Below, in pieces: positions 49,209 to 57,909 of a stretch of DNA of 64,000 nt. Under the pieces are notes generated by a model. It was not told where the DNA came from and did not search any database. It worked only from the letters and a program-made list of their open reading frames with translations. The position numbers were made by a program, and so were the translations under genes. This stretch comes from Roseibium sediminis (GTDB lineage: Bacteria > Pseudomonadota > Alphaproteobacteria > Rhizobiales > Stappiaceae): contig NZ_VXDB01000002.1 of the NCBI RefSeq assembly GCF_008711325.1, positions 124,001 to 188,000 of the forward strand, given 5' to 3'. How positions within the stretch are numbered: the stretch's first letter is position 1; every line of letters starts with the position of its first letter.

Positions 49209-49526
49209 GACATTTTCCTTTCGTGCCACATCAACACGTACAAATGCTGGGTACTCAACAAGCCTGCCGGTCCGAGTAACGGAAAGAAGCGCCGCTCCCT
49301 ATTCAGTTCCTCGCCATGCTCATGTTCAAATCAAACTGCACGCGTTTTGGGCAACATATAGGGCCAGTTCTGAACTTACCTTAGGTCCAGACCACTGTTT
49401 CTATTGTCAGAAGGCTCAACACCCGCGACCATTTTTACCTACGCAGGAAAGCCGTGGTCACAATCACGGTTTCAAGACGGCAAAAGCTGCGGACCTGCGA
49501 AAGTCTAGGGAACAATGGGAAAATCT
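49209..49526. other. Divergent tpa/tauABC promoter region
   Basis: The 318 bases contain the candidate TauR site at 49358-49390 near their middle, about 150 bases from the tpa start and 137 from the tauA start. No clear sigma-70 consensus could be read for either direction, as expected for activator-dependent promoters. No gene is supported. Confidence 0.6.
49358..49390 (-). promoter_or_regulatory. Candidate TauR binding site between tpa and tauA
   Basis: On the minus strand, CTGGACCTAA (49381-49390) and CTGGCCCTAT (49358-49367) are direct repeats with the same 23-base period as the xsc site. CTGAACTTAC on the plus strand (49370-49379) is a partial inverted copy lying between them. Confidence 0.65.
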
Positions 49527-50528
49527 ATGACCATCAAATCTAAGCTACTCGGCACGCTTGCAGCACTTTCGGTGATCAGCGGCGTACAGGTTTCGCATGC
49601 TGCAGACGAACTCACCGTTGCCTATTTCCTGGAATGGCCGATGCCGTTCCAGTACGCAAAGGTCAAAGGCACCTACGAAAAGGAACTCGGTGTTCCGATC
49701 AAGTGGGTTTCCTTCGACACCGGCACAGCAATGTCCGCTGCCATGGCATCCGGCGACGTCCAGATCGCGGTCAGCCAAGGCGTTCCGCCCTTCGTGGTCG
49801 CAGCCTCCGCAGGACAGGACCTCCTGTTGGTCGACGTTGCCGTCAGCTACTCGGAAAACGATAACTGCGTTGTCGCCGAAGCCCTGGAAATCGACAAGAC
49901 CAATGCCAAGGAACTGGAAGGCAAGAAGGTCGGCGTGCCGATCGGCACCGCCGCACATTTCGGTTTCCTTGAGCAAATGAAGCATTTCAATGTCGACATC
50001 ACCAGCATGGAAATCGTTGACATGGCCCCGGCTGACGGCGCTGCCGCCTTTGCGCAGGGCAATCTCGACATGGTCTGCGGCTGGGGCGGTGCGCTTCGCC
50101 GGATGAAGGAACATGGCAACGTGTTGCTGACGGGTGCGGAAAAGGAAGAGCTTGGTATTCTCGTTTTTGACGGCATCAGCGTTCCTTCTGATTTTGCCTC
50201 CAAGGATGGCGAACTCCTGACCAAATTCCTGAAGGTCACGGCTGACGCGAATGCCATGTGGCGTGCTGGCAACAACCGGGAGGAAATGCTGGACGTGATC
50301 GCCAAGGATGCCGGTATGGAGCTGGCAGACACGGCGTCGACCATCGACACCTTCACCTTCCCGACGCTTGAGGAAACCCTCAGCGCCAAGTGGATGGGCG
50401 GCAACGTCCAGAACTTCATGCTCGGCGTTGCCGACGTGTTCCAGGGAGCCGGTTCCATCCCCAAGGCTCTCGACACCTACACTGCCACCGTCGACGCCAG
50501 CTATCTGGCTGCTGCCGGTTCGCAATAA
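49527..50528 (+). CDS. tauA: Taurine ABC transporter, periplasmic binding protein
   Basis: This 333-residue binding protein captures taurine in the periplasm. The start MTIKSKLLGTLAALSVISG has GGGAA upstream and leads into a signal peptide ending VSHA; an ATG four codons earlier is possible. The mature chain has the family pattern LTVAYFLEWPMPFQYAKV, GTAMSAAMASGDVQIAVSQGVPPF, KKVGVPIGTAAHFGFLEQ and QGNLDMVCGWGGALRRM. It is the first gene of tauABC; a strong hairpin after its stop should raise its mRNA level relative to tauBC. Confidence 0.94.
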   Translation: MTIKSKLLGTLAALSVISGVQVSHAADELTVAYFLEWPMPFQYAKVKGTYEKELGVPIKWVSFDTGTAMSAAMASGDVQIAVSQGVPPFVVAASAGQDLLLVDVAVSYSENDNCVVAEALEIDKTNAKELEGKKVGVPIGTAAHFGFLEQMKHFNVDITSMEIVDMAPADGAAAFAQGNLDMVCGWGGALRRMKEHGNVLLTGAEKEELGILVFDGISVPSDFASKDGELLTKFLKVTADANAMWRAGNNREEMLDVIAKDAGMELADTASTIDTFTFPTLEETLSAKWMGGNVQNFMLGVADVFQGAGSIPKALDTYTATVDASYLAAAGSQ

Positions 50529-50548
50529 GCCGCAGTCCTGCAAGACGC

Positions 50549-50569
50549 GGGGTGGCCAGCGGCCACCCC
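50549..50569 (+). other. Stable hairpin between tauA and tauB
   Basis: GGGGTGGCC and GGCCACCCC pair over nine bp around a three-base loop, 20 bases past the tauA stop. No T-run follows. Such elements between binding-protein and membrane genes usually protect the upstream mRNA and lower downstream expression. Confidence 0.7.
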
Positions 50570-50606
50570 CATGTTTCATGTCTCAAACTGCAGGAGAATG
50601 CAGGCT

Positions 50607-51413
50607 ATGGGTGGCCTTCATATTGAAAATATTTCCATGCGTTTTGACCTGCCGAACGGGAGCCACGTTCAGGCCCTTCAGGACGTATCCATTGATCTTC
50701 GCAAGGGCGAGATCATGTCCATCCTCGGCCCGTCCGGCTGCGGTAAGACAACACTCTTGAACATTGTTGCAGGCTTTCTGGCCCCGACCAGCGGTCAGAT
50801 CCGCATGAACGGTCATGTGGTGACCGGCCCGGCAGCAGAACGCGGCATGGTGTTTCAGAAAGGCGCCCTGTTCGAGTGGATGAATGTCCGCGAAAACGTG
50901 GATTTCGGCCCGCGCATGAAAGGCATGCCCAAGGCCGAGCGCGACGAGATTTCAAATCGCCTTCTGGAAACCGTCGGCCTCAGGGATTTCAAGGAAAAGG
51001 CCGTCTATGAACTTTCCGGCGGCATGCAACAGCGCGTGGCCCTCGCCCGCTGCCTTGCCAATGACCCGGACGTGATCCTGATGGATGAGCCGCTGGGTGC
51101 TCTTGACGCCCTGACCCGCGAGAAGATGCAAGGTCTCGTGCTGAAGCTCTGGAAGGAAACCGGCAAGACCGTGATCCTGATCACCCACTCCGTGGAAGAG
51201 GCCCTGCTTCTGGGCGAGCGGCTGCTGGTTATGGCCCCGCGCCCCGGTCGCATACACAAGGAATATCGCCTTCCCTTCGCCGAGCGCGGTGTCGACAATG
51301 ACCTCAGGGAGGTCAAGAAGAGCGAAGGCTTTGCGGAGACCCGCGAGGAAATCCTCTCCATGATCTGGGAGATGGAAGAAGAGATCATGGGCAGATCGGA
51401 GACAGCAGCATGA
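50607..51413 (+). CDS. tauB: Taurine ABC transporter, ATP-binding protein
   Basis: This 268-residue ATPase energises taurine uptake. The start MGGLHIENISMRF was chosen because GGAGA lies nine bases before it; ATG nine bases earlier is too close to that site. Walker A (LGPSGCGKTTLLNIVAG), signature (ELSGGMQQRVALARCLAN), Walker B (VILMDEPLGALD) and the switch His (LITHSVEEA) are all intact. The stop overlaps the tauC start (ATGA). Confidence 0.94.
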   Translation: MGGLHIENISMRFDLPNGSHVQALQDVSIDLRKGEIMSILGPSGCGKTTLLNIVAGFLAPTSGQIRMNGHVVTGPAAERGMVFQKGALFEWMNVRENVDFGPRMKGMPKAERDEISNRLLETVGLRDFKEKAVYELSGGMQQRVALARCLANDPDVILMDEPLGALDALTREKMQGLVLKLWKETGKTVILITHSVEEALLLGERLLVMAPRPGRIHKEYRLPFAERGVDNDLREVKKSEGFAETREEILSMIWEMEEEIMGRSETAA

Positions 51414-52672
51414 CCGGCCTTGTTGTCCTTTTCGTCTATGTCGCCCTGTTTCTGCTGGCCTATTTCGGCGTCAGATACATTGTCTCCCGCCGCCAGCAGG
51501 CGCAGGACTTCACAAGTCTGAAGACCGTTACCTTCGGCGATGAAAGTGCGATCCGGCCAGACCGCGCCGCATCGATCATTTCGATCATCGTGGTGTTTCT
51601 CATCTGGGGTGCATTCACCGGGTCCAAGTTGGTTCCGATCCACGTTCCCGGCCCGTTCATTGGCGAAACGCAGTTTACCTACACAGCGACTGATGGTTCC
51701 GGAAATACCGGGGACGCCACTGTTACCGTGATCGTTCATGATCCCGGTGAGGATGTCGAGGAACCGGTGCCTTTAGCTCGTGACGGCTTTGCGCAGGATG
51801 ATGCGGCAACCGTCGGAGCCTGGCGGTCGGTACTGATCAAGGCAACGCGCAACGATGGGGACGACGCAAATGTCACCGCCATCGACGGCAAGCCGATTGC
51901 TCCGGGTCAAACCGTGGATGTCGCAGATGGTCAGGTGACCATGACCTCAAAAGGGTCCCTGAACTTTCAGCCCGACAAGGGACTCCAGATGGAACCCATC
52001 TGGATGCCGTCTCCGGAAGCTGTTGTGAAGCGCTTTGGTGAAATCGCTTCCGAGGGCTATCAGAACTTCACCTTGTGGGAACACCTCGGCTCCTCCCTTC
52101 TCAGGGTCATCGGCGGCTTTGTCCTTGGGTCTCTGGTTGGCATTCCGCTCGGCTATGCCATGGGGCTCTCCAGCTGGGTGCGCGGATGGTTCGACCCGAT
52201 CGTGGAGTTCATGCGTCCCGTTCCACCGCTTGCCCTGATCCCGCTCGTCATCATCTGGTTTGGCATCTGGGAGACAGGCAAGATCGTGCTTCTGTTCCTT
52301 GCCGCCCTCTGGATCATGACAATCGCGGCAAGAGCCGGTGTCTCTGGCGTCAACATTACCAAGGTTCATGCCGCCTATTCGCTCGGGGCCAGCAAGGCGC
52401 AGATCCTGTGGCATGTGATTGTTCCAAACTCCCTGCCGGAGATCTTCACCGGTGCCCGTGTCGCCATGGGCGTGTGCTGGGGAACGGTGGTCGCTGCTGA
52501 ACTGGTTGCCGCGCAAAAAGGTGCCGGCATGATGATCATCGCGGCCTCGAAGTTCCAGCTGACCGACATCGTGTTGATGGGAATCATTCTGATCGGCATC
52601 GTCGGCTACAGTATCGACATCCTTATGCGGATGGCAGAGCGCGTGCTGGTTCCGTGGAAGGGACGTTCCTGA
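51410..52672 (+). CDS. tauC: Taurine ABC transporter permease with Ig/cadherin-like insertion
   Basis: This inner-membrane permease is 420 residues, against about 260-280 for ordinary TauC/SsuC. Residues 1-25 and 53-70 are hydrophobic helices. Residues 85-191 are unlike any permease: FTYTATDGSGNTGDATVTVIV ends one bacterial Ig/cadherin-like repeat, and AQDDAATVGAWRSVLI ... NDGDD ... LNFQPDKG begins another. From 195 the normal permease follows with five or more helices and the EAA loop (YSLGASKAQILWHVIVPNSLP). The inserted part would lie in the periplasm. It overlaps tauB by four bases and ends before a terminator. Confidence 0.9.
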   Translation: MTGLVVLFVYVALFLLAYFGVRYIVSRRQQAQDFTSLKTVTFGDESAIRPDRAASIISIIVVFLIWGAFTGSKLVPIHVPGPFIGETQFTYTATDGSGNTGDATVTVIVHDPGEDVEEPVPLARDGFAQDDAATVGAWRSVLIKATRNDGDDANVTAIDGKPIAPGQTVDVADGQVTMTSKGSLNFQPDKGLQMEPIWMPSPEAVVKRFGEIASEGYQNFTLWEHLGSSLLRVIGGFVLGSLVGIPLGYAMGLSSWVRGWFDPIVEFMRPVPPLALIPLVIIWFGIWETGKIVLLFLAALWIMTIAARAGVSGVNITKVHAAYSLGASKAQILWHVIVPNSLPEIFTGARVAMGVCWGTVVAAELVAAQKGAGMMIIAASKFQLTDIVLMGIILIGIVGYSIDILMRMAERVLVPWKGRS

Positions 52673-52691
52673 CAAGCCTGATTGGCGGAAC

Positions 52692-52727
52692 AAAAAGAGA
52701 GGCGCACCAGACATCGGTGCGCCTTTC
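52692..52727. terminator. Bidirectional terminator between tauC and the GMC gene
   Basis: AGGCGCACC pairs with GGTGCGCCT (seven-base loop). TTTC follows on the plus strand and CTCTTTTTG on the minus strand. It ends tauABC and the converging GMC oxidoreductase gene. Confidence 0.85.
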
Positions 52728-52767
52728 AAGTTTCAGGCCCGAATGTGAGGACCGGGCCTCGGGAATT

Positions 52768-54384
52768 TCAGTTTGGCCGGGCGGCGTCCTCAAGGATCAT
52801 GTCGCTGGCCTTCTCGCCAATCATGATCGCCGGAGCGTTTGTATTGCCACTGACGATTTCCGGCATGATGGAACAATCGGCCACCCGTAGTCCCCGAATG
52901 CCGTGGATCCTCAAACGGGCATCGACCACAGAATTGGTTCCCTCGCCCATCCGGCAGGTGCCGGTCGGATGGTAGATTGACGTGGAATTGCTGCGCGCCC
53001 AGTCCAGTGTTCCCTCGTAATCATCCATCTCCAGCTCTTTGGTGGGACGGAACTCTTCGGAAATCTTGGATGTCAGCGGTGCGTGCCGCGCAATCTTGCG
53101 GGCGATCTTCACGCCCTCGACGATGGTTCGGCAATCAAGCTCTGTTGAAAGATAGTTTGGAGTGATCTTCGGATAAGTCCGGGGATCGGGCCCTTGCAGG
53201 GTGATCTCACCCCGGCTTTCAGGACGAAGCTGGCAGACCGACATGGTGAAGGCGGAAAACGGATGCACGCCCTCGCCGGGACTGTTGGCAGACCACGGCT
53301 GAACATGAAACTGGATATCGGGCGTCTCGACATGCGGTCCGGTTTTCATGAAGCCGACGGCCAGACTGGCCGCCATGGTCATCGGACCTGAGCGAAACAG
53401 AGCGTATTTCAGCGCGATCCGCGCCTGATTGTAGAGACTGCGCACCTCGTCATTCAGGGTTGGTTCGTTGCACTTGAACACCAGCCGCGCCTGCAGGTGG
53501 TCCTGCATGTTCCTGCCCACCGCCGGCATGTGGGCAACCACATCAATGCCGTTTTGCTTCAGCTGCTCCGCGTCGCCAAGACCGGACAACATCAGGATTT
53601 GCGGGGAGTTGATGGCTCCACCGGAGACGATGACTTCGCGGTCGCAGGCAATCGTCTGTTCGACACCCGACTTTCCCGAATACACCACCCCGGTTGCCCG
53701 TCCGGCTTCGATTGTTACCCGGTGGACGAGCGCATTTGTGATGATCGTCAGATTGGGGCGGCTGCGGGCGGGATTGAGAAAGGCGACAGCAGAACTGCAG
53801 CGTCTGCCGTTTCTCGTCGTCAGCTGGAAATAGCCGACCCCCTCCTGTGTTTCTCCATTGTAGTCCGGATTGAACGGATAGCCCGCGGCCTGCGCCGCCG
53901 CCACCCAGGCGTCACAGATCGGACGCTGCAGGCGCATGTTGGAGACGGACAGCTCCCCCTGATTACCGTGAAAGGCGTCTGCACCACGTTCCTGATTTTC
54001 GGAGCGCTTGAACAGCGGCAAGACATCATCCCAGCCCCAGCCTTCGTTGCCCATCTGCCGCCAGCGGTCATAGTCTTCCTTCTGACCACGCACATAGAGA
54101 AGGCCGTTCAGCGACGAGGAGCCTCCCAGCACCTTTCCGCGCGGCCAGTCGATTGCCCGACCATTCAGCCCCTTGTCCTTGTCTGTGCGGTAACACCAGT
54201 CGACGGACGGGTTATGCATGGTCTTGAAATATCCGACCGGCACATGGATCCAGGGATTCCAGTCCCGCGGCCCGGCTTCCAGCAAGACAACCGTGTTTTT
54301 TGGGTCCCGGCTCAGCCGATTTGCCAGCACGCAGCCCGCCGATCCACCTCCAACCACAATGTAATCAGCTCGTATTGCTTGCAT
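52768..54384 (-). CDS. iseJ: GMC-family flavoprotein dehydrogenase, probable isethionate dehydrogenase
   Basis: This 538-residue FAD-dependent alcohol dehydrogenase has the dinucleotide site at the very N-terminus (YIVVGGGSAGCVLANRLS), the GMC signatures WPRGKVLGGSSSLNGLLYVRG and SGGAINSPQILMLSGLG, and a C-terminal catalytic His in YHPTGTCRMG. The start at 54384 was chosen for family fit; a start at 54438 is possible and neither has a clear ribosome site. It is divergent from a TRAP transporter and IclR gene and sits beside tauABC. That set matches the isethionate dehydrogenase IseJ, which makes sulfoacetaldehyde for Xsc. Without that context one would only call it choline-dehydrogenase-like. 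Confidence 0.75.
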   Translation of the reverse strand: MQAIRADYIVVGGGSAGCVLANRLSRDPKNTVVLLEAGPRDWNPWIHVPVGYFKTMHNPSVDWCYRTDKDKGLNGRAIDWPRGKVLGGSSSLNGLLYVRGQKEDYDRWRQMGNEGWGWDDVLPLFKRSENQERGADAFHGNQGELSVSNMRLQRPICDAWVAAAQAAGYPFNPDYNGETQEGVGYFQLTTRNGRRCSSAVAFLNPARSRPNLTIITNALVHRVTIEAGRATGVVYSGKSGVEQTIACDREVIVSGGAINSPQILMLSGLGDAEQLKQNGIDVVAHMPAVGRNMQDHLQARLVFKCNEPTLNDEVRSLYNQARIALKYALFRSGPMTMAASLAVGFMKTGPHVETPDIQFHVQPWSANSPGEGVHPFSAFTMSVCQLRPESRGEITLQGPDPRTYPKITPNYLSTELDCRTIVEGVKIARKIARHAPLTSKISEEFRPTKELEMDDYEGTLDWARSNSTSIYHPTGTCRMGEGTNSVVDARLRIHGIRGLRVADCSIMPEIVSGNTNAPAIMIGEKASDMILEDAARPN

Positions 54385-54436
54385 TTTCGGAACACCGGCC
54401 CTGCGGAAAATATCGATGTCAAGTTTCCCTTGCGGC

Positions 54437-54448
54437 ATTATTCATAAT
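54437..54448. promoter_or_regulatory. Small inverted repeat in the iseJ/TRAP divergent promoter
   Basis: ATTAT-TC-ATAAT lies in the AT-rich 125-base gap between the divergent GMC and TRAP genes. It could be an IclR-type operator, but the repeat is short and the region is AT-rich, so chance is a fair alternative. Confidence 0.3.
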
Positions 54449-54509
54449 CGACTAAAAATGATACTACAAGTCTCAAAAATACTAATTTATGAACATGGGA
54501 GGAGAGTTC

Positions 54510-55742
54510 ATGAAAGTATCTGACAAACTGCGAGGCATTTCGCGCCGTGACCTGTTCAAGGTTGCCGGGCAATACGGATTGTCGTCCACGCTGCTGGCTG
54601 CAGGTGCGCTTGGGGGCAGCGTAACGCTGAGCTCGTTGGCCAAGGCAGCTGAGTCCAGCTACCAGAAGCGCTATGCCAAGGAAGCCAAGCACACGCTGAA
54701 ATTTGGTGCCGCCGGTTTCAACGCCCGCAATCTGCTGATCGAACGCGCAGGCTGCCTTGAATTTGCACGTGACCTTGAAGAGCGCACGGATGGGGAGATC
54801 CGGGTCGAATTCATTGGTGACAACCAGATCTGCGGCCAGCTGTCCTGTGTCGAGAAGACCCAAAACGGCATCGTGGACATTTATGCAGCGTCAACACAGA
54901 ACTCGGCAGGCGGTGCGCCCTATCTCAACGTGCTGGACTACGCCTATGTGTTTCCCGGCCGCGCGTCCCAGTACCACTTCCTGTACAGCCCGGAATCCAA
55001 CAAAATCCTGCGCGAGCCGCTGGAAAAGCGTCATGGCCTGAAGTTCCTGTTCAGCCACTGCGAGCTGCGCGGCATTCAGCTTGGCCAGTCTTTCGCCGAC
55101 AGGCCGACCGTCACGAAGCTGGAAGAGCTGTTTGGAACCAAGAACCGCGTCACCGGCACACAGCTCGGGCGTATCGCCATGCAGCTGTTGAACCTCAATC
55201 CGGTTCCGGTCGCCTGGGAAGAAACCCTTGATGGCCTAAAGACTGGCCTGATTGACGGCGCAGAAACCTGGGCCTCTGCCGTTGCCTACGCCAATATGTC
55301 GCCGGTCGTCTCGCAGTCCGTTGACCTGCGCTTCTTCTGCGGCACGGAGCACACCTCCATGTCGGCGAAGGTGTTCGACAGCCTCGACGGCCATCTTCAG
55401 GACGCTGTCATGGAATCTGCCTATCTGGCGCAGGTTCACGTTCAGGCGGCAAACGAAGCGGCACTCGTCAAGACTGTCGGCTTCTCGAACCCGGTCATGC
55501 CGGGCACCCTGTTTGACGAGTTCAACGTTCGTCCGGCCTTCCTTGCTGACGACCAGATCAAGCTGGCAGAGGAAATGTGCTCGCCGGAGTTCAATCCGGA
55601 GCCGTGGGCGCAGTGGCGCGAGCGGATCAACAATTGGGCCGGTGGTCTCGACACCTACACCGAGCTGCACCGTGTTGCCCGCGAAGTGCCGGCAGACATG
55701 AAGCCGGAAAACGTCGAGCCGCGCCGCTGGTGGAAGGCCTAA
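54510..55742 (+). CDS. TRAP transporter substrate-binding protein (DctP type, Tat-exported)
   Basis: This 410-residue periplasmic receptor delivers its ligand to a DctQM permease. The start MKVSDKLRGISRRDLFKVAG follows GGGAGGAG. The leader has a twin-arginine motif (SRRDLFK) and a hydrophobic stretch ending SLAKAAE, so export by Tat is likely, which is uncommon for this family. The mature protein shows the DctP fold (FARDLEERTDGEIRVEFI, WEETLDGLKTGLIDGAETW). Its permease genes follow. Placed with iseJ and an IclR gene it is the candidate isethionate receptor (IseKLM system); ligand identity is inferred only from neighbours. Confidence 0.88.
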   Translation: MKVSDKLRGISRRDLFKVAGQYGLSSTLLAAGALGGSVTLSSLAKAAESSYQKRYAKEAKHTLKFGAAGFNARNLLIERAGCLEFARDLEERTDGEIRVEFIGDNQICGQLSCVEKTQNGIVDIYAASTQNSAGGAPYLNVLDYAYVFPGRASQYHFLYSPESNKILREPLEKRHGLKFLFSHCELRGIQLGQSFADRPTVTKLEELFGTKNRVTGTQLGRIAMQLLNLNPVPVAWEETLDGLKTGLIDGAETWASAVAYANMSPVVSQSVDLRFFCGTEHTSMSAKVFDSLDGHLQDAVMESAYLAQVHVQAANEAALVKTVGFSNPVMPGTLFDEFNVRPAFLADDQIKLAEEMCSPEFNPEPWAQWRERINNWAGGLDTYTELHRVAREVPADMKPENVEPRRWWKA

Positions 55743-55752
55743 CCTCCCCGAC

Positions 55753-55788
55753 TGCGGCGGCAAACCATGCGCTTGCCGCCGCATTTTT
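55753..55788 (+). terminator. Internal terminator between dctP and dctQ
   Basis: TGCGGCGGCAA and TTGCCGCCGCA pair over 11 bp with a nine-base loop and are followed by TTTTT. It starts ten bases after the binding-protein stop. Partial termination here would give excess binding protein over permease. Confidence 0.88.
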
Positions 55789-55834
55789 CAAAGAGACAAA
55801 AAACAATCATAGCCGGCTTTTGGGAGGGGCGGTC

Positions 55835-56503
55835 GTGAGCACATTTGCAAGTGAAGTCGCTGAAATTTTCAACGCAGTCCTGTCAAACGACTCGTGGATG
55901 ATCAGCGAAGCGTTGAGAGCAGATGCAGCCTGGGTCATAGGGGGCATCGCCACATTGCTGGGCGGTGCCTTTTTCCTGCTGCTCTACAAGCATGTTCCGT
56001 GGATCGAGCGGAAGCTGGAATCATCTGTGATGGTGTCCACTTATCTCCTGATTGGCGCGATCATCTTTGTGGAAGTGTTCCGTCGGTTCATCCTGAACCA
56101 GCAGGCGCCGTGGTCCACCACCCTGCCACCTTTCCTGTTCCTTATCATGACCTGGGCCGGATGCGCCTATAACGTGAAGCTGAGAACTCATCTCGGGTTC
56201 TCGGAGTTTCGCTCGATCATGCCGCGCGCCTTGCAGTTCGCCTGCCTCACTCTGGATGCGCTTCTGTGGATCGGCTTTTCATGGGTGGTTGTTGTCACGT
56301 CAACACAGGTGACTGCCAACTCCGCGGCAAATTTCCAGATCCTGCTTGGGACCGACGATGTGCTGCAGTGGTGGTTCCTCGTCACGGTGCCGATCAGCTT
56401 TCTTCTCATCACGGCACGGGCCATGGAAAACTGGCTGGACGACCTGAAAAACTTCAGAACCGGCGCTCCGCTTATTGCCGCCGTTTCCATCGGTTCGGAC
56501 TAG
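55835..56503 (+). CDS. TRAP transporter small permease (DctQ type)
   Basis: This 222-residue four-helix membrane protein couples the receptor to the large permease. The start is GTG at 55835 after GGGAGGGG (VSTFASEVAEIFNAV). The family signatures are STYLLIGAIIFVEVFRRFIL and PFLFLIMTWAGCAYNVKLRTHLGF, plus two further helices. It lies after an internal terminator and 13 bases before dctM. The longer in-frame reading upstream overlaps dctP and is not real. Confidence 0.88.
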   Translation: MSTFASEVAEIFNAVLSNDSWMISEALRADAAWVIGGIATLLGGAFFLLLYKHVPWIERKLESSVMVSTYLLIGAIIFVEVFRRFILNQQAPWSTTLPPFLFLIMTWAGCAYNVKLRTHLGFSEFRSIMPRALQFACLTLDALLWIGFSWVVVVTSTQVTANSAANFQILLGTDDVLQWWFLVTVPISFLLITARAMENWLDDLKNFRTGAPLIAAVSIGSD

Positions 56504-56516
56504 GGAGCGCGCGAAC

Positions 56517-57878
56517 ATGACTGACGGGACCTGGATTACCCTGATATCGATTGGCGTCACGATATTCTTCATGCTTGGAGTGCCGGTGTTTCTGGTTATC
56601 GGCTATTGGGTCATCGGCATGAGCTTCGTGCTTGGCCTTCCGCTGATCAACACGGGCGCTGCGCTGGCCGATGTCTTTACCGACGGTTTTGCGCTTCTGG
56701 CCATGCCGCTGTTCATTCTGACCGGAGACCTGATCAATCGCTCCGGCATCGCAAAGCGCTTGTCCGATTTCGCCTATGCCTGCCTTGGCTGGCTTCGCGG
56801 CGGGCTTGCCATGGCAGCGCTTGGTGCCTGCGGTCTCTTTGCCGCGATCTCCGGCTCGAACTCTGCAACAACCGCCACCATTGGCTCCATGCTGCATCCG
56901 GAAATGGTGAAGGGTGGGTACGATGAGCGCTTTTCGGCAGCAACGGCTGCAGCTGGCGGCACCGTCGGCATCATCATTCCGCCGTCGATCATCTTCATCG
57001 TCTACGGCTTCCTGATGAACCTGCCGATTTCCGAACTGTTTCTGGCAGGCATCATTCCCGGCGCGATGATGGTCGGTGCGATGATGCTGGTTGCCTTCAT
57101 CTACTGCACGAAAATGGGCTGGGGTTACCTGATCAAGCTGGAGTTCGCGCGCATTCTCAAGACCGGCATCGGCGCCTGGCTCGGGTTCTTTGCCATCGGT
57201 CTTGTGCTTTGGGGCATCTACACGGGCAAATTTTCTCCGACGGAAGCTGCCGGTGTGACCGTGGGCTTTTGCATCATTGCCGGTTTCGTCAGTCTGCCGA
57301 TCCACAAGATGATGGGCTCAAAGTCCGAGGACCGGGATTTCCGCGAACGTGGAATTGCAGAATATCTCGTGGTTCAGGGCTTTGGCCCGCGGGAAGTTCC
57401 GTCCATCACCATGCGCTCGGCCCAGATTGCTGGCATTTTGGCCCCGCTGATTGCCGTGTCCGTGGTCATGCAGCAGATCCTGTCGGTTCTTGGCGCGCAG
57501 CAGTTCATTGGAGACTTTGTACGAGGCATGGGCGGATATCATGCTGTCCTGTTCACATCGATGGCGATTGTCTTCGTTGCCGGGATGGTTTTGGAAAGCC
57601 TGCCCGTCACGATCATTCTTGCGCCGATTCTGGCGCCGATTGCCCATTCGGTCGGTGTCGAGCCGGTCCAGTTTGCCGTGATCTTTCTCGTTGGCGCGTC
57701 AATCGGCTTCATCACGCCTCCCTATGGCTTGAACCTTTATGTCGCCTCCGGTGTTACGGGAGTTCCCTACTTCCGCCTGCTTCGCTATACGGTGCCCTAT
57801 CTCTTTGCCCTTCTGGCAGTGTGGATAATCGTCGCTCTGGTCCCAGTTCTCTCGACGATCCTCATTCCAACCGGCTAA
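56517..57878 (+). CDS. TRAP transporter large permease (DctM type)
   Basis: This 453-residue, roughly 12-helix sodium-dependent permease starts MTDGTWITLISIGVTIFFML with GGGAG upstream. Conserved blocks are MPLFILTGDLINRSGIAKRL, ISGSNSATTATIGSMLHPEM and AGGTVGIIIPPSIIFIVYG in the first half, with the family's VIFLVGASIGFITPPYGLNLY in the second. It forms one system with the genes upstream; the IclR regulator follows 31 bases later. Isethionate is the proposed substrate by context. Confidence 0.92.
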   Translation: MTDGTWITLISIGVTIFFMLGVPVFLVIGYWVIGMSFVLGLPLINTGAALADVFTDGFALLAMPLFILTGDLINRSGIAKRLSDFAYACLGWLRGGLAMAALGACGLFAAISGSNSATTATIGSMLHPEMVKGGYDERFSAATAAAGGTVGIIIPPSIIFIVYGFLMNLPISELFLAGIIPGAMMVGAMMLVAFIYCTKMGWGYLIKLEFARILKTGIGAWLGFFAIGLVLWGIYTGKFSPTEAAGVTVGFCIIAGFVSLPIHKMMGSKSEDRDFRERGIAEYLVVQGFGPREVPSITMRSAQIAGILAPLIAVSVVMQQILSVLGAQQFIGDFVRGMGGYHAVLFTSMAIVFVAGMVLESLPVTIILAPILAPIAHSVGVEPVQFAVIFLVGASIGFITPPYGLNLYVASGVTGVPYFRLLRYTVPYLFALLAVWIIVALVPVLSTILIPTG

Positions 57879-57909
57879 GAAGCATAAGTTGTTTCAGGTT
57901 GGGGGAAGT

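Noticed and set aside
51410..52672. tauC insertion as an assembly error
   Set aside because: The reading frame is continuous through both junctions and codon use does not change; it was kept as a real feature pending comparison.
55577..55834. N-terminal extension of the TRAP small permease by 86 residues
   Set aside because: It overlaps the dctP coding region and crosses an intrinsic terminator; the GTG at 55835 has a strong ribosome site.
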